DNA of 64,000 nt, taken from NCBI RefSeq assembly GCF_002160325.1, contig NZ_NFKJ01000005.1, positions 62,001-126,000 of the forward strand. The letters are read 5' to 3'. Source of the stretch: Lachnoclostridium sp. An181 (GTDB lineage: Bacteria; Bacillota; Clostridia; Lachnospirales; Lachnospiraceae). Shown piece by piece: positions 8,723-15,845 of this stretch. Under the pieces are notes generated by a model. The model worked only from the letters and a program-made list of their open reading frames with translations, was not told the origin of the DNA and did no database searches. The position numbers and the translations under genes were made by a program. Each line of letters opens with the position of its first letter. The first letter of the stretch is position 1.

Positions 8723-9127
8723 TCATACAATATATACCTTGTTTACACAAAAAGACCACGGTGGATTTTCCAGGATCTCGTAATATGGCTTATGAAAATA
8801 GCTGTAAAATGCCAGATAAAAGATCATATCTCTTGGTCCCTGAATGTCCTTTATTGTCTTGCCTATGTACTGCATCTTCTGACCTTCATCCATACTTTCC
8901 CAACACAGGTTTCCCGTACGCTCAATCTGTCTGGCTACTGCCTGACAGCTCTTTTTTGTCTGCTGTGCCACAGCCGGATAAATATCCTTGGTCATTCGTA
9001 TATCATCCAACGGTATCTTCCTGTAAAACAGCAGTTTTTTCACTATCTCAACTGCACATGCCATCGGAAAAATATCCCTTCTCGTAGGTCCTAGTATGCT
9101 GCGGATTAAAATGGTTTCTTTTGTCAT
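8723..9127 (-). CDS. Stand-alone Spo0A-C-like DNA-binding protein
   Basis: A 134-residue protein. The segment FPMACAVEIVKKLLFYRKIPLDDIRMTKDIYPAVAQQTKKSCQAVARQIERTGNLCWE resembles the C-terminal effector domain of Spo0A (VTKELYP, VERAIRHAIE region). There is no receiver domain, so it would not be controlled by the normal phosphorelay. It may be a Spo0A-like regulator or a dominant competitor. The resemblance is moderate and judged by eye. Confidence 0.55.
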   Translation of the reverse strand: MTKETILIRSILGPTRRDIFPMACAVEIVKKLLFYRKIPLDDIRMTKDIYPAVAQQTKKSCQAVARQIERTGNLCWESMDEGQKMQYIGKTIKDIQGPRDMIFYLAFYSYFHKPYYEILENPPWSFCVNKVYIV

Positions 9128-9549
9128 ATCAAAAACTCCTTTCTGTTTTAGCTTTTTCCAGCTTTTTTAAGAATATGACAAATTTTCCATTTTCGACATT
9201 CAATAATATAAAAAATGCTTTTCTTTTTTACTATATATTTTCTCTATAGTTTTTTACAGCTTTCTCCGCATTATCTTCTGCAATATGAACATATATTTGC
9301 TTATTCTTATTTTAGTTTGGTACAAAACACTATTCCAAGACTCATTATGAAAAATTTTATTCTGAATCCATATATTCAGTCATAATCACTACAAAAAGTT
9401 TGACCTTTAAAACAATTTTTTCTTGATAATCATAGAACCTTCTGCTATAATAACTCCCGCAAAACTTTGGTATGAATTGGAAACAGGCAGTCCTCGCTGC
9501 TGAACAACACATCTTTTTGCCAAAATAATTAGACAAAGGAGATAACTTT
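9128..9549. other. Intergenic region, AT-rich
   Basis: No gene seen. It is strongly AT-rich and holds the sigma-A promoter of the DUF2798 gene at 9423-9451. The last 130 bases resemble the region upstream of the decayed copy near 5300-5425. Confidence 0.5.
9423..9451 (+). promoter_or_regulatory. Sigma-A promoter of the DUF2798 gene
   Basis: TTGATA, a 17-base spacer and a perfect TATAAT lie about 100 bases upstream of the start codon at 9550. A GGAGATAAC ribosome site sits directly before the gene. Confidence 0.75.
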
Positions 9550-10020
9550 ATGCCAAAGACAAAATTTCAAAACATCATTTTTACTCTTCTCATGGCTTTT
9601 GCTATGGTATATGTCATGATCTGCTATAACATCTCGTTAAACCTTGGTGGTATGAAAAACGAGATTTTTTTTATGGCGTTTCATGAACTTCTCATCATGT
9701 GGCCTCTTGCCTTTATCCTCGAATTTTTCATTGTAGACAAATTGGCTCATCTATTGGCTTTCCGGCTGGTGACACCCGGAGTAGACAAGCCATTATTCCT
9801 CATGTTGGGGATTTCTTCTATGATCGTATGTATCATGTGCCCGGTCATGAGTCTTGCTGCCACTTTGCTTTTTAAAGATGCAGGCCCACAATGGTTCGCT
9901 GTATGGACTCAAACCACAGTTATGAATTTCCCTATGGCTTTTTTCAGCCAGATTTTCTATATAGGTCCATTTGTACGCCTGATCTTCCGGGTTCTATTCC
10001 GAATCAAGGAAGAAAAATAA
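9550..10020 (+). CDS. DUF2798 four-helix membrane protein
   Basis: A 156-residue integral membrane protein with about four transmembrane helices (IIFTLLMAFAMVYVMICYNI, LIMWPLAFILEFFIV, FLMLGISSMIVCIMCPVMSLAATLLF, FPMAFFSQIFYIGPFVRLIFRVLF). It matches the DUF2798 type, often found twice per protein or in several copies per genome. The function is unknown. It has its own promoter and a strong terminator, so it is a single-gene unit. A decayed copy lies at 5425-5661. Confidence 0.8.
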   Translation: MPKTKFQNIIFTLLMAFAMVYVMICYNISLNLGGMKNEIFFMAFHELLIMWPLAFILEFFIVDKLAHLLAFRLVTPGVDKPLFLMLGISSMIVCIMCPVMSLAATLLFKDAGPQWFAVWTQTTVMNFPMAFFSQIFYIGPFVRLIFRVLFRIKEEK

Positions 10021-10034
10021 AAAATTGTTTTATT

Positions 10035-10080
10035 GAGAAAAGCCAGAACAGGTATTACCTGTCCCTGAGCTTTTCTTTTT
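10035..10080 (+). terminator. Intrinsic terminator after the DUF2798 gene
   Basis: Nested stems GAAAAGC/GCTTTTC and ACAGGTA/TACCTGT are followed by TTTTTCC on the plus strand, 15 bases after the stop codon. Confidence 0.75.
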
Positions 10081-10443
10081 CCGTTTCCGCAATCTAACTG
10101 CTGTTTCAACAAGAGAATCTATCTTGTATTGCATTTTGTTTTTTGATTTTATCACATTATAAATGTTTTTTTCAACAAAATAATGTCATAGTTTTTCTAT
10201 ATACTACCACAATCCACACCTCCGCTGTTGTCTGCAATATAACAGTCACGGTTCATTGTAATGTACAAAAAAGTTTATCTTATTGGTCACTTCAAATTTG
10301 TATTCTCCTTTGCGCAGATACTGACTCCCTTCACTCCCAGACTCTCCCGGTTATTGATATCCTATTTTTTTCAAATTCTGACAGCTTACTGCTAATAAGA
10401 TGTATAGAAATACAGTTGTTCTTCTATATATAAAATATATTTT
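10081..10443. other. Intergenic region without recognisable gene
   Basis: AT-rich spacer between the DUF2798 terminator and the convergent GNAT gene. I see no coding pattern, repeat or RNA. Confidence 0.5.
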
Positions 10444-10881
10444 TTATCTTTCTTCTATATGTCCATTCCATCTCATCGTATAATCTGTTTCCGTTGTATC
10501 CTCATCTACTCCTTCTGAAACTATAAGCAAGCCTTCTCTCAAATAGAAGTTCACTGCACGCGTATTTTTCTGATAGACATTCAATGAAAACCGGGGATAT
10601 ATTTTTTTGATATGATCCAAAAGACTTTTCCCGATTCCCATGGAACGGTATTTTTTATCAACAAAAATTCCTGCAAGATAATCTCCCATCATACCGGCAA
10701 ATCCTTGTATATTCTTATCTTGCTCATATACGTACATATCTGCCTGCAAAAACTGCTCTTTCACTAGAGAATAATGTGATATCCAATACTCTCTTGGCAC
10801 GAAATCATGTGTTTCCACATTTCCCTCTAACCAAATCTGTACCACTTGTTCTATATCTTTCCTTTCAAACTTTCTTATCAT
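10444..10881 (-). CDS. GNAT-family N-acetyltransferase
   Basis: A 145-residue GNAT enzyme. The acetyl-CoA loop is visible as YLAGIFVDKKYRSMGIGKSLLDHIKK (the R/QxxGxG/A signature), followed by LNVYQKNTRAVNFYLREGLLIVSEG. The start MIRKFERKDIEQVVQIWLEGN is typical of small YhhY/YjaB-like acetyltransferases. It lies 5 bases after the exporter gene on the same strand and is probably co-transcribed. The acceptor is unknown; an antibiotic or small amine would fit the neighbour. Confidence 0.85.
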   Translation of the reverse strand: MIRKFERKDIEQVVQIWLEGNVETHDFVPREYWISHYSLVKEQFLQADMYVYEQDKNIQGFAGMMGDYLAGIFVDKKYRSMGIGKSLLDHIKKIYPRFSLNVYQKNTRAVNFYLREGLLIVSEGVDEDTTETDYTMRWNGHIEER

Positions 10882-10886
10882 GCCTG

Positions 10887-12110
10887 TTATCTCCTCTTTC
10901 CATATCTGATTTTATAGCAAAACAAAACTGCTGCATTTATCAAGAGCATGCTGACTCCTGATATAAAAAACCATACATTTACTCCGACTTTTTCCGCAAT
11001 GGGACTGCTTATCAATAAACCGACTGGCATTGTTACCGATGAGATCAATGTAAGAACAGAAAAAGCTCTCCCCATTTTTTCAGGCACAACAGTCTCCTGA
11101 ATATACGCTGTCAATGGGATGGTATGAACATTTCCCGATGCACCAAGAAGAATACAGGCAAAAGTAAAGAGAAACCATCCGATATAAACAGGCGGTATGA
11201 TACCACAAACGGCAGAAATCAATCCCATTCCAAACAATCCGATAAAAGATACCTTTATTTTTTTCTCAACTTTGAGCACACTGGAAAACAGCAGAGAAGA
11301 TACCATCATACCAACAGCAAAAGCAAGCTCTACAGCACTTCCGTACATTGCAGACAATCCAAAATAATCACTGGTCATCAATGGATAAAAAGACGACAGC
11401 GGAGCATAAAAGAACATACAGAAAGCCTCACCTAATATCAGATACAGAAGTTTTTTATCCTCCTGGAAAACCTGAAGTCCCCCCTTAAACTGCTGTATCA
11501 TATTTTCTTTTTCCGTTTGCTTTTTCTCTAATTTCGGAACACTTACAACACCTAATGCCACACTTGCGAAAACAGCACCTATTACATCACTCATCAAGAC
11601 CACTGACATCGGAAACATGGCGTAAAGGGATGCGCCAATGACCGGGCCAAGGAAAAAGGAACCCGCATTCATCAGCTGCATCCATCCATTTGTCTTTACA
11701 AGCTGTTCTGACGGAACAAGCTGCGGGATGATAGACTGGATTGCAGGCTGCTGAAATGTACTTCCAATTCCTCTCACACACAGCATAACAAATACTGTCC
11801 ATACAGGCAGGTCAAAAAAGAACAACAAAATGGCATAGATCACAGCAACTGTACCCATTGCCATATCCGCAAAAATGCAGATAAACTTGCGGTTTAGCCT
11901 GTCTGCTGCAATTCCCGCAACAGGACTAAAAAGAGTCATAGGCAAATAGGCCACAATCCCGGATATTCCAAGCATCAGCGGTGATGAAGTTTTCTCTGCA
12001 AGCCACCAGATCAAGGCAAATTGAACGCCATGACTTCCCAATAACGATATTGCCTGCCCTAAGGCAACTACTAAAAATTTAGATTTCCATTTATTTGTTT
12101 CACACATCAT
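10887..12110 (-). CDS. MFS efflux transporter, Mef-like
   Basis: A 407-residue major facilitator with about 12 hydrophobic helices. The N-terminus (KWKSKFLVVALGQAISLLGSHGVQFALIWWLAEKT) and the loop AGIAADRLNRKFICIFADM (the MFS motif A variant GxxxDRxxRR) resemble the macrolide-efflux Mef/MFS group. Similarity by eye does not fix the substrate. The gene has a long 5' leader with a five-codon peptide and hairpins (12121-12420), a hallmark of translation-attenuation control of antibiotic resistance genes. A GNAT gene follows. Confidence 0.8.
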   Translation of the reverse strand: MMCETNKWKSKFLVVALGQAISLLGSHGVQFALIWWLAEKTSSPLMLGISGIVAYLPMTLFSPVAGIAADRLNRKFICIFADMAMGTVAVIYAILLFFFDLPVWTVFVMLCVRGIGSTFQQPAIQSIIPQLVPSEQLVKTNGWMQLMNAGSFFLGPVIGASLYAMFPMSVVLMSDVIGAVFASVALGVVSVPKLEKKQTEKENMIQQFKGGLQVFQEDKKLLYLILGEAFCMFFYAPLSSFYPLMTSDYFGLSAMYGSAVELAFAVGMMVSSLLFSSVLKVEKKIKVSFIGLFGMGLISAVCGIIPPVYIGWFLFTFACILLGASGNVHTIPLTAYIQETVVPEKMGRAFSVLTLISSVTMPVGLLISSPIAEKVGVNVWFFISGVSMLLINAAVLFCYKIRYGKRR

Positions 12111-12162
12111 ACTTATCCTTTCTCAACAATATCAAAATGTTACCTCAAAAGGACAATAAAAA

Positions 12163-12190
12163 AGGATAACCCATGATCATGAGTTATCCG
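12163..12190 (-). terminator. Leader terminator upstream of the MFS gene
   Basis: The stem GGATAACTCATGATCATGGG pairs with itself through a near-perfect palindrome (GGATAACTCATGA/TCATGGGTTATCC), followed by TTTTTTATTG on the minus strand. It lies about 55 bases before the transporter start, so it must be bypassed for expression. Confidence 0.7.
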
Positions 12191-12376
12191 CCACCTATTT
12201 TGCACTCAAAAATTTGAAATTTAATACTGGACATACCTATTCACACCAACATTTAAGTACACCAATAAGCACCGCCTACATACAGAGCCAGCTCAAATCA
12301 TTTATTCGCAAAATAAGTACAACAAAAAAACCCATCATAATCTGGGATGAAACAAACATTTTTTATTGTCCCTAAA

Positions 12377-12394
12377 TTAACGAATAAACGACAT
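12377..12394 (-). CDS. Putative leader peptide MSFIR
   Basis: Five codons, ATG TCG TTT ATT CGT then TAA, preceded by GGGAGGTGGCTTG. The coding bases TTTATTCG are exactly complementary to CGAATAAA 80 bases downstream in the leader. The role in attenuation is inferred. Confidence 0.45.
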   Translation of the reverse strand: MSFIR

Positions 12395-12435
12395 CAAGCC
12401 ACCTCCCTTGTTTTAATGTGTTTGATTTTATCATA

Positions 12436-12603
12436 TCAGTTTACAAAAAACAAGTATAATTTTCCTGTACTGATAATCCATACCTTTGTTGCATTTTCGG
12501 AAGGCTTTCCTTTGACGATATGTACGTGGATTGGTTCAACGGGTTTATTCTCATTTGTCCAGAAATAAATCCAGTATTCTCCCATTTTAAAGATTTGAGG
12601 CAT
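12436..12603 (-). pseudogene. C-terminally truncated DUF4160 gene
   Basis: Reads MPQIFKMGEYWIYFWTNENKPVEPIHVHIVKGKPSENATKVWI, the conserved start of DUF4160 proteins (HVHV-type core), then ends early. Compared with the copy at 15067-15345, which continues through a helical tail, about 35 residues are missing. GGAAGGGGGC precedes the start at 12603. It overlaps the end of a truncated upstream gene. Confidence 0.6.
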
Positions 12604-12740
12604 TTTCAAAGCCCCCTTCCTGAGAAAATTCAATAATAAGATAAGCTGTTGATCTTATTATTTCTTCAAACTGCTTAATCTCTTCTTCCGAAAAATGGTA
12701 ATTGTCAGTGTTATCAACAGTTTTTCTAAAGATGTTAAGA
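12587..12740 (-). pseudogene. C-terminal relic of a small partner gene
   Basis: Only the tail (SEEEIKQFEEIIRSTAYLIIEFSQEGGFENAS) is recognisable as coding. The stop overlaps the DUF4160 start, a typical operon junction. The N-terminal part is missing and is replaced by the control region of the divergent XRE gene. The family is unknown. Confidence 0.35.
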
Positions 12741-12812
12741 TGCGTTGCTTGTGGCAACGGGCAATTCCGACTACAATAATGGTAACGATGGAAAGAAAGG
12801 AGGCTATCCCTA

Positions 12813-13322
12813 ATGCTCAACGAAAATATTAAAGCAATCAGAAAATCAAAAGGACTTTCGCAACAGGAGCTTGCTGTCAAGCTGAACGTCGTGCGACAAA
12901 CAGTTTCTAAATGGGAGCAAGGACTGTCGGTTCCCGATTCTGATATGTTAATCTCCATATCGGAAGCGCTTGAAACACCTGTAAGCACGTTGCTGGGAGA
13001 AACTGTTATTGAAACGGAGGTTGATAACATAAAAGCCATTTCCGAAAAATTGGAAGAGATAAATTGGCAACTGGCACAAAGGAAAAACACGAGAAGAAAA
13101 ATTATTCGTTGGCTGCTTATTTCATTATGCGCAATCACAGTAATGTTTTTTGCAGCCTTAGTAATATTAAAGAGTCCTTATTTGGGGTGGGATTATAGTG
13201 ACCCTGAAACCGCTGTTCTTGGAGTGGCATTTCACTCATTTGAATGGTTGTTTGTCAGAGTAGCACCAATTATCTTTATTATTGCAATCATTGGAATTTT
13301 CTTAACACGGAAGAAAGAATGA
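12813..13322 (+). CDS. XRE-type regulator with transmembrane C-terminus
   Basis: A 169-residue protein. Residues 1-65 form a helix-turn-helix (IKAIRKSKGLSQQELAVKLNVVRQTVSKWEQGLSVPDSD). After a linker there are two hydrophobic helices (WLLISLCAITVMFFAALVIL and VAPIIFIIAIIGIFL), so this is a membrane-tethered DNA-binding protein, a frequent Firmicutes arrangement. The ATG at 12813 is preceded by AAAGGAGG. No partner gene follows; a repeated hairpin element lies downstream. Confidence 0.82.
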   Translation: MLNENIKAIRKSKGLSQQELAVKLNVVRQTVSKWEQGLSVPDSDMLISISEALETPVSTLLGETVIETEVDNIKAISEKLEEINWQLAQRKNTRRKIIRWLLISLCAITVMFFAALVILKSPYLGWDYSDPETAVLGVAFHSFEWLFVRVAPIIFIIAIIGIFLTRKKE

Positions 13323-13425
13323 AATCATGTTCTGATAGCATTATGGTATGGAATAAGGAGGAACTAAACAGTTCCTCCAATACCGCCCCTATTTATGATG
13401 CGGCTGCCCATAACGTATCCAAATG

Positions 13426-13480
13426 GGAAAAAACCGCACTTACTTGTGATACGGCTCTCTATAACGTATCCAAGTGCGGT
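13426..13480 (+). repeat. Repeated hairpin element, copy 1
   Basis: Inverted repeat AACCGCACTT ... AAGTGCGGTT with an inner GATACG/CGTATC pair, ending in TTTATAC. A related but degenerate copy lies at about 14995-15055 (ACCGCACTTACTGGTGATACG), and a further partial copy is directly upstream (CGTATCCAAATGGG). It may act as terminator of the XRE gene. Confidence 0.55.
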
Positions 13481-13496
13481 TTATACATTTAATATT

Positions 13497-13781
13497 CTAT
13501 GCTATTCTTTCTTTACTTTTTTCTAATTCGTGCAAATATAAAGGATCAATATCAATACACTCGTTTATATTTCTTCCTCCAGCCACATCCCATGCTAATG
13601 TACCATTTAAAACCATACATTTGTTCATAAAAATGTGATACGCCTTTATTCGCTCAAAAATGTTAGGGGACAGATCCTTTTCTGCATGACAGCATACAAT
13701 TTTCCCATCATCAAAATATACATCCACAGTATAATCTTCGTACGGTATTACCTGGATCACAGTTGGAATATATTCTAACAT
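13497..13781 (-). CDS. DUF2442 protein
   Basis: A 94-residue protein starting MLEYIPTVIQVIPYEDYTVDVYFDDGKIVCCHAEKDL and containing LNGTLAWDVAGGRNINECIDIDPLYLHE. This matches DUF2442, usually encoded next to DUF4160 in a two-gene cassette often suspected of being toxin-antitoxin-like. Here it follows an intact DUF4160 gene by 19 bases. The molecular function is unproven. Confidence 0.78.
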   Translation of the reverse strand: MLEYIPTVIQVIPYEDYTVDVYFDDGKIVCCHAEKDLSPNIFERIKAYHIFMNKCMVLNGTLAWDVAGGRNINECIDIDPLYLHELEKSKERIA

Positions 13782-13800
13782 TACAGCGCCTCCTTCATAT

Positions 13801-14061
13801 TTAAACCAAAGGATTGATTCTGTTTAATGGTTTTCCATCCTTTGCAAGTTCCCAGTTCTGCATTAATTCATCCTGATGAATCACGCACCATGCCAACACG
13901 AGTTTCAGTTGTCTTGATGGCAATGCTCCCTGCAAAACACAGGCGTCATTTATATCGATCAAAGCCTTTTTCCCATTATATTCCACATGAAAGTGGGGTG
14001 GATTATGGTCATCATAATACATAGTAATCCTTATTCCATAAAACAAAGCAATTTCTGGCAT
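13801..14061 (-). CDS. DUF4160 protein
   Basis: An 86-residue protein, MPEIALFYGIRITMYYDDHNPPHFHVEYNGKKALIDI, with the DDHNPPHFHVEY core of DUF4160. It is the first gene of a DUF4160-DUF2442 cassette. The cassette type is common on mobile DNA. Decayed DUF4160 copies flank it at 12436-12603 and 15067-15345. Confidence 0.8.
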   Translation of the reverse strand: MPEIALFYGIRITMYYDDHNPPHFHVEYNGKKALIDINDACVLQGALPSRQLKLVLAWCVIHQDELMQNWELAKDGKPLNRINPLV

Positions 14062-14164
14062 ACATATACCTCCACCTTAACAGCTCACTTCTTTAATATT
14101 ACATACGACTAATTTTAGTATAGCTTAGACATCATATTATGTACAGATAAATTAAGATTTACAC

Positions 14165-14821
14165 TTATGAATGTATCTTGTTTTTTATACGCAAACTTGC
14201 TTCTATGTGCATAATCCAATGTCTTGAAAACGGCATTTGTATTAGTCCCCGAATATCTTTACCGCACCAATAATCAATAAGCCAAATTGCATTTTCATCA
14301 TCACTTACAACGTTCAATGATTTTAAGCATTCTTTTCTTTCTTCTGATATTTTCTTTTTCAATTCATCATAGGATAAACTGCTGATTATCTTCTCGGTGC
14401 TATCCTTTACCTCAAAAATATATGAATAAAGTTCCTTCAAGTTAAGCTGTTTTGAAAAGTCCGCAACCTGCTCTTTTACAAGTTCATTTCCTGTTGTGAT
14501 TATAGGCGAATTGATGCGTTCCTGATAATTGCCCGAAAAAAATACCTGCTCGCTTTCACTTATCAATGTGTGTGCAACTATATCTTCAATACGAAAAATG
14601 TGCCAAATCGAATATGCAATCGTTTTACTATGATAACCATCTGCATTTATAAATGGAATTGCATCGAAATCTTCTCTGTTTAATTCCTCATTAAATGTTG
14701 TTAAGGTTTCCATTAACTGATTTCGCAAATCAAATAATGTGTTAATACCTGCTTCATAGGTATCTTTCTTTTTAATTTGCGTTTGCATTGTTTTATTTAG
14801 TTCAGACCATATCTTATTCAC
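14165..14821 (-). CDS. DinB-like helical protein
   Basis: A 218-residue helical protein. Conserved histidines in YSIWHIFRIEDIVAHTLI and in the C-terminal RHWIMHIEASLRIK fit a DinB/DUF664-like four-helix bundle with a metal site. Close relatives are sometimes labelled phage head-tail adaptor, but no phage genes are nearby. DinB-like proteins often act as thiol transferases or metal-dependent hydrolases; the activity here is unknown. Confidence 0.55.
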   Translation of the reverse strand: MNKIWSELNKTMQTQIKKKDTYEAGINTLFDLRNQLMETLTTFNEELNREDFDAIPFINADGYHSKTIAYSIWHIFRIEDIVAHTLISESEQVFFSGNYQERINSPIITTGNELVKEQVADFSKQLNLKELYSYIFEVKDSTEKIISSLSYDELKKKISEERKECLKSLNVVSDDENAIWLIDYWCGKDIRGLIQMPFSRHWIMHIEASLRIKNKIHS

Positions 14822-14994
14822 AATAAATCATCCTCCAACAATTCCAATCTACCGCCCCAGTTTTCTTCATTATATCACTCGTTTATTTCCCTGTCATTCG
14901 ATTTCTCGCTCATGCAAAAAGGGAATGAAAACTCTTTTGTCCACTCCCTTACCAAATACTCCACATGATTCATTACTTCACACCATATCATATC

Positions 14995-15055
14995 CAAATG
15001 CGAAAAAACCGCACTTACTGGTGATACGGTTCTCTATAACATATCTAAATTCGAT
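14995..15055 (+). repeat. Repeated hairpin element, degenerate copy 2
   Basis: Shares CCAAATGCGAAAAAACCGCA and CTTACTGGTGATACGGTTCT with the element at 13420-13480. The right arm is mutated (ATATCTAAATTCGATTT), so the hairpin no longer closes fully. Confidence 0.45.
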
Positions 15056-15066
15056 TTCAATAAAAA

Positions 15067-15345
15067 TTAGCAGTAACAGCTTATTTCTCCAAAATATGAA
15101 TACCATTTCTGAATAATATCAACACTGCGTGCCTCGATCATTCTCATAATATTACGCAATGTATGTGGGGGTATTCTTGAATTATTATTGCAAAGCAGAC
15201 ATTTCCCTGCGCTGGTAATCCATACCTTGGTCGCATTTTCGCAAGGCTTTCCTTTTGCAATATGTACATGAATTGGTTCAACAGGCTTATTTTCATTTGT
15301 CAATAAATCCAGTATTCTCCCATTTATATTGGGGTAGCCAGTATG
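15067..15345 (-). pseudogene. Frameshifted DUF4160 gene
   Basis: Encodes TNENKPVEPIHVHIAKGKPCENATKVWITSAGK and the helical DUF4160 tail (IPPHTLRNIMRMIEARSVDIIQKW). Just before TNENKP, four bases are missing relative to the copy at 12436-12603 (GGATTTATTGACAAATGAG against GGATTTATTTCTGGACAAAT), which breaks the frame after MGEYWIY. Confidence 0.6.
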
Positions 15346-15457
15346 TAGCATGTTTAAACCTATATTGTTCATCCGGTCTCTCTATATACACTTTTACAGT
15401 TCCATCCTCTTGCATATCAGAATGAACAATTTCCGTTTCATGGTTCAATGTCATAAT
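15293..15457 (-). CDS. Small partner gene fused into the DUF4160 relic
   Basis: A 54-residue frame, MTLNHETEIVHSDMQEDGTVKVYIERPDEQYRFKHATYWLPQYKWEN, then a tail derived from the DUF4160 start sequence. I chose the internal ATG at 15457, which better fits a conserved start. It probably is the partner of the broken DUF4160 gene. The family is not recognised. Confidence 0.35.
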   Translation of the reverse strand: MMTLNHETEIVHSDMQEDGTVKVYIERPDEQYRFKHATYWLPQYKWENTGFIDK

Positions 15458-15499
15458 CAATCCACCGATATACCATTTTACCGCAATATTTTTGAGCAA

Positions 15500-15775
15500 A
15501 TTCTCATGTATCCTTATTTTTTACAGACCCAGTCATAGTTGATTGAAATGGTATATTTTCAACCATTGTATCCCTCCGCAACTTGCAATTTAACAAACAA
15601 ACCATTTTTCTCCATTATACCATCCCGTCATTCCCCTGTCATTTTCTTTCTTGAATATATAAAAGAGGAAAACAAAACGCCATATGACGAAACTTGTTTC
15701 CAAAAATATCAGCTCATTTTCAGGATATCAAATATAAAATGTTTTGAAATTCAATATCATTTTGTATATGGAAAT
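15500..15775. other. Intergenic region without recognisable gene
   Basis: AT-rich sequence between the DUF4160 relics and the oxidase operon end. No conserved coding frame, repeat or RNA seen. Confidence 0.5.
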
Positions 15776-15821
15776 GCTCCGGGATGAGAGGACTGCCGTA
15801 CGCATTTTTCATACCCGGAGC
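15776..15821 (-). terminator. Probable terminator of the oxidase operon
   Basis: Perfect 8-pair stem GCTCCGGG/CCCGGAGC with a 30-base loop, 25 bases beyond the oxidase stop. The tail on the minus strand is only weakly T-rich (ATTTCC), so it may be a processing or weak stop signal. Confidence 0.45.
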
Positions 15822-15845
15822 AAATTTAAAATTGATTACTGCTCT

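Larger units (their letters stand above)
12111..12420 (-). promoter_or_regulatory. Attenuator-like leader of the MFS exporter
   Basis: On the minus strand the leader contains a GGGAGG ribosome site, a five-codon peptide (MSFIR), a short hairpin followed by seven T (about 12330-12350), a segment CGAATAAA complementary to the peptide coding sequence (12301-12308 against 12381-12388), then a strong terminator hairpin at 12163-12190. This arrangement suggests that ribosome behaviour on the leader peptide decides between terminator and readthrough. Confidence 0.6.

Noticed and set aside
12587-13138. 183-residue minus-strand frame across the XRE gene
   Set aside because: Only its last 50 residues look coding (a relic upstream of DUF4160); the rest is antisense to the XRE helix-turn-helix gene.
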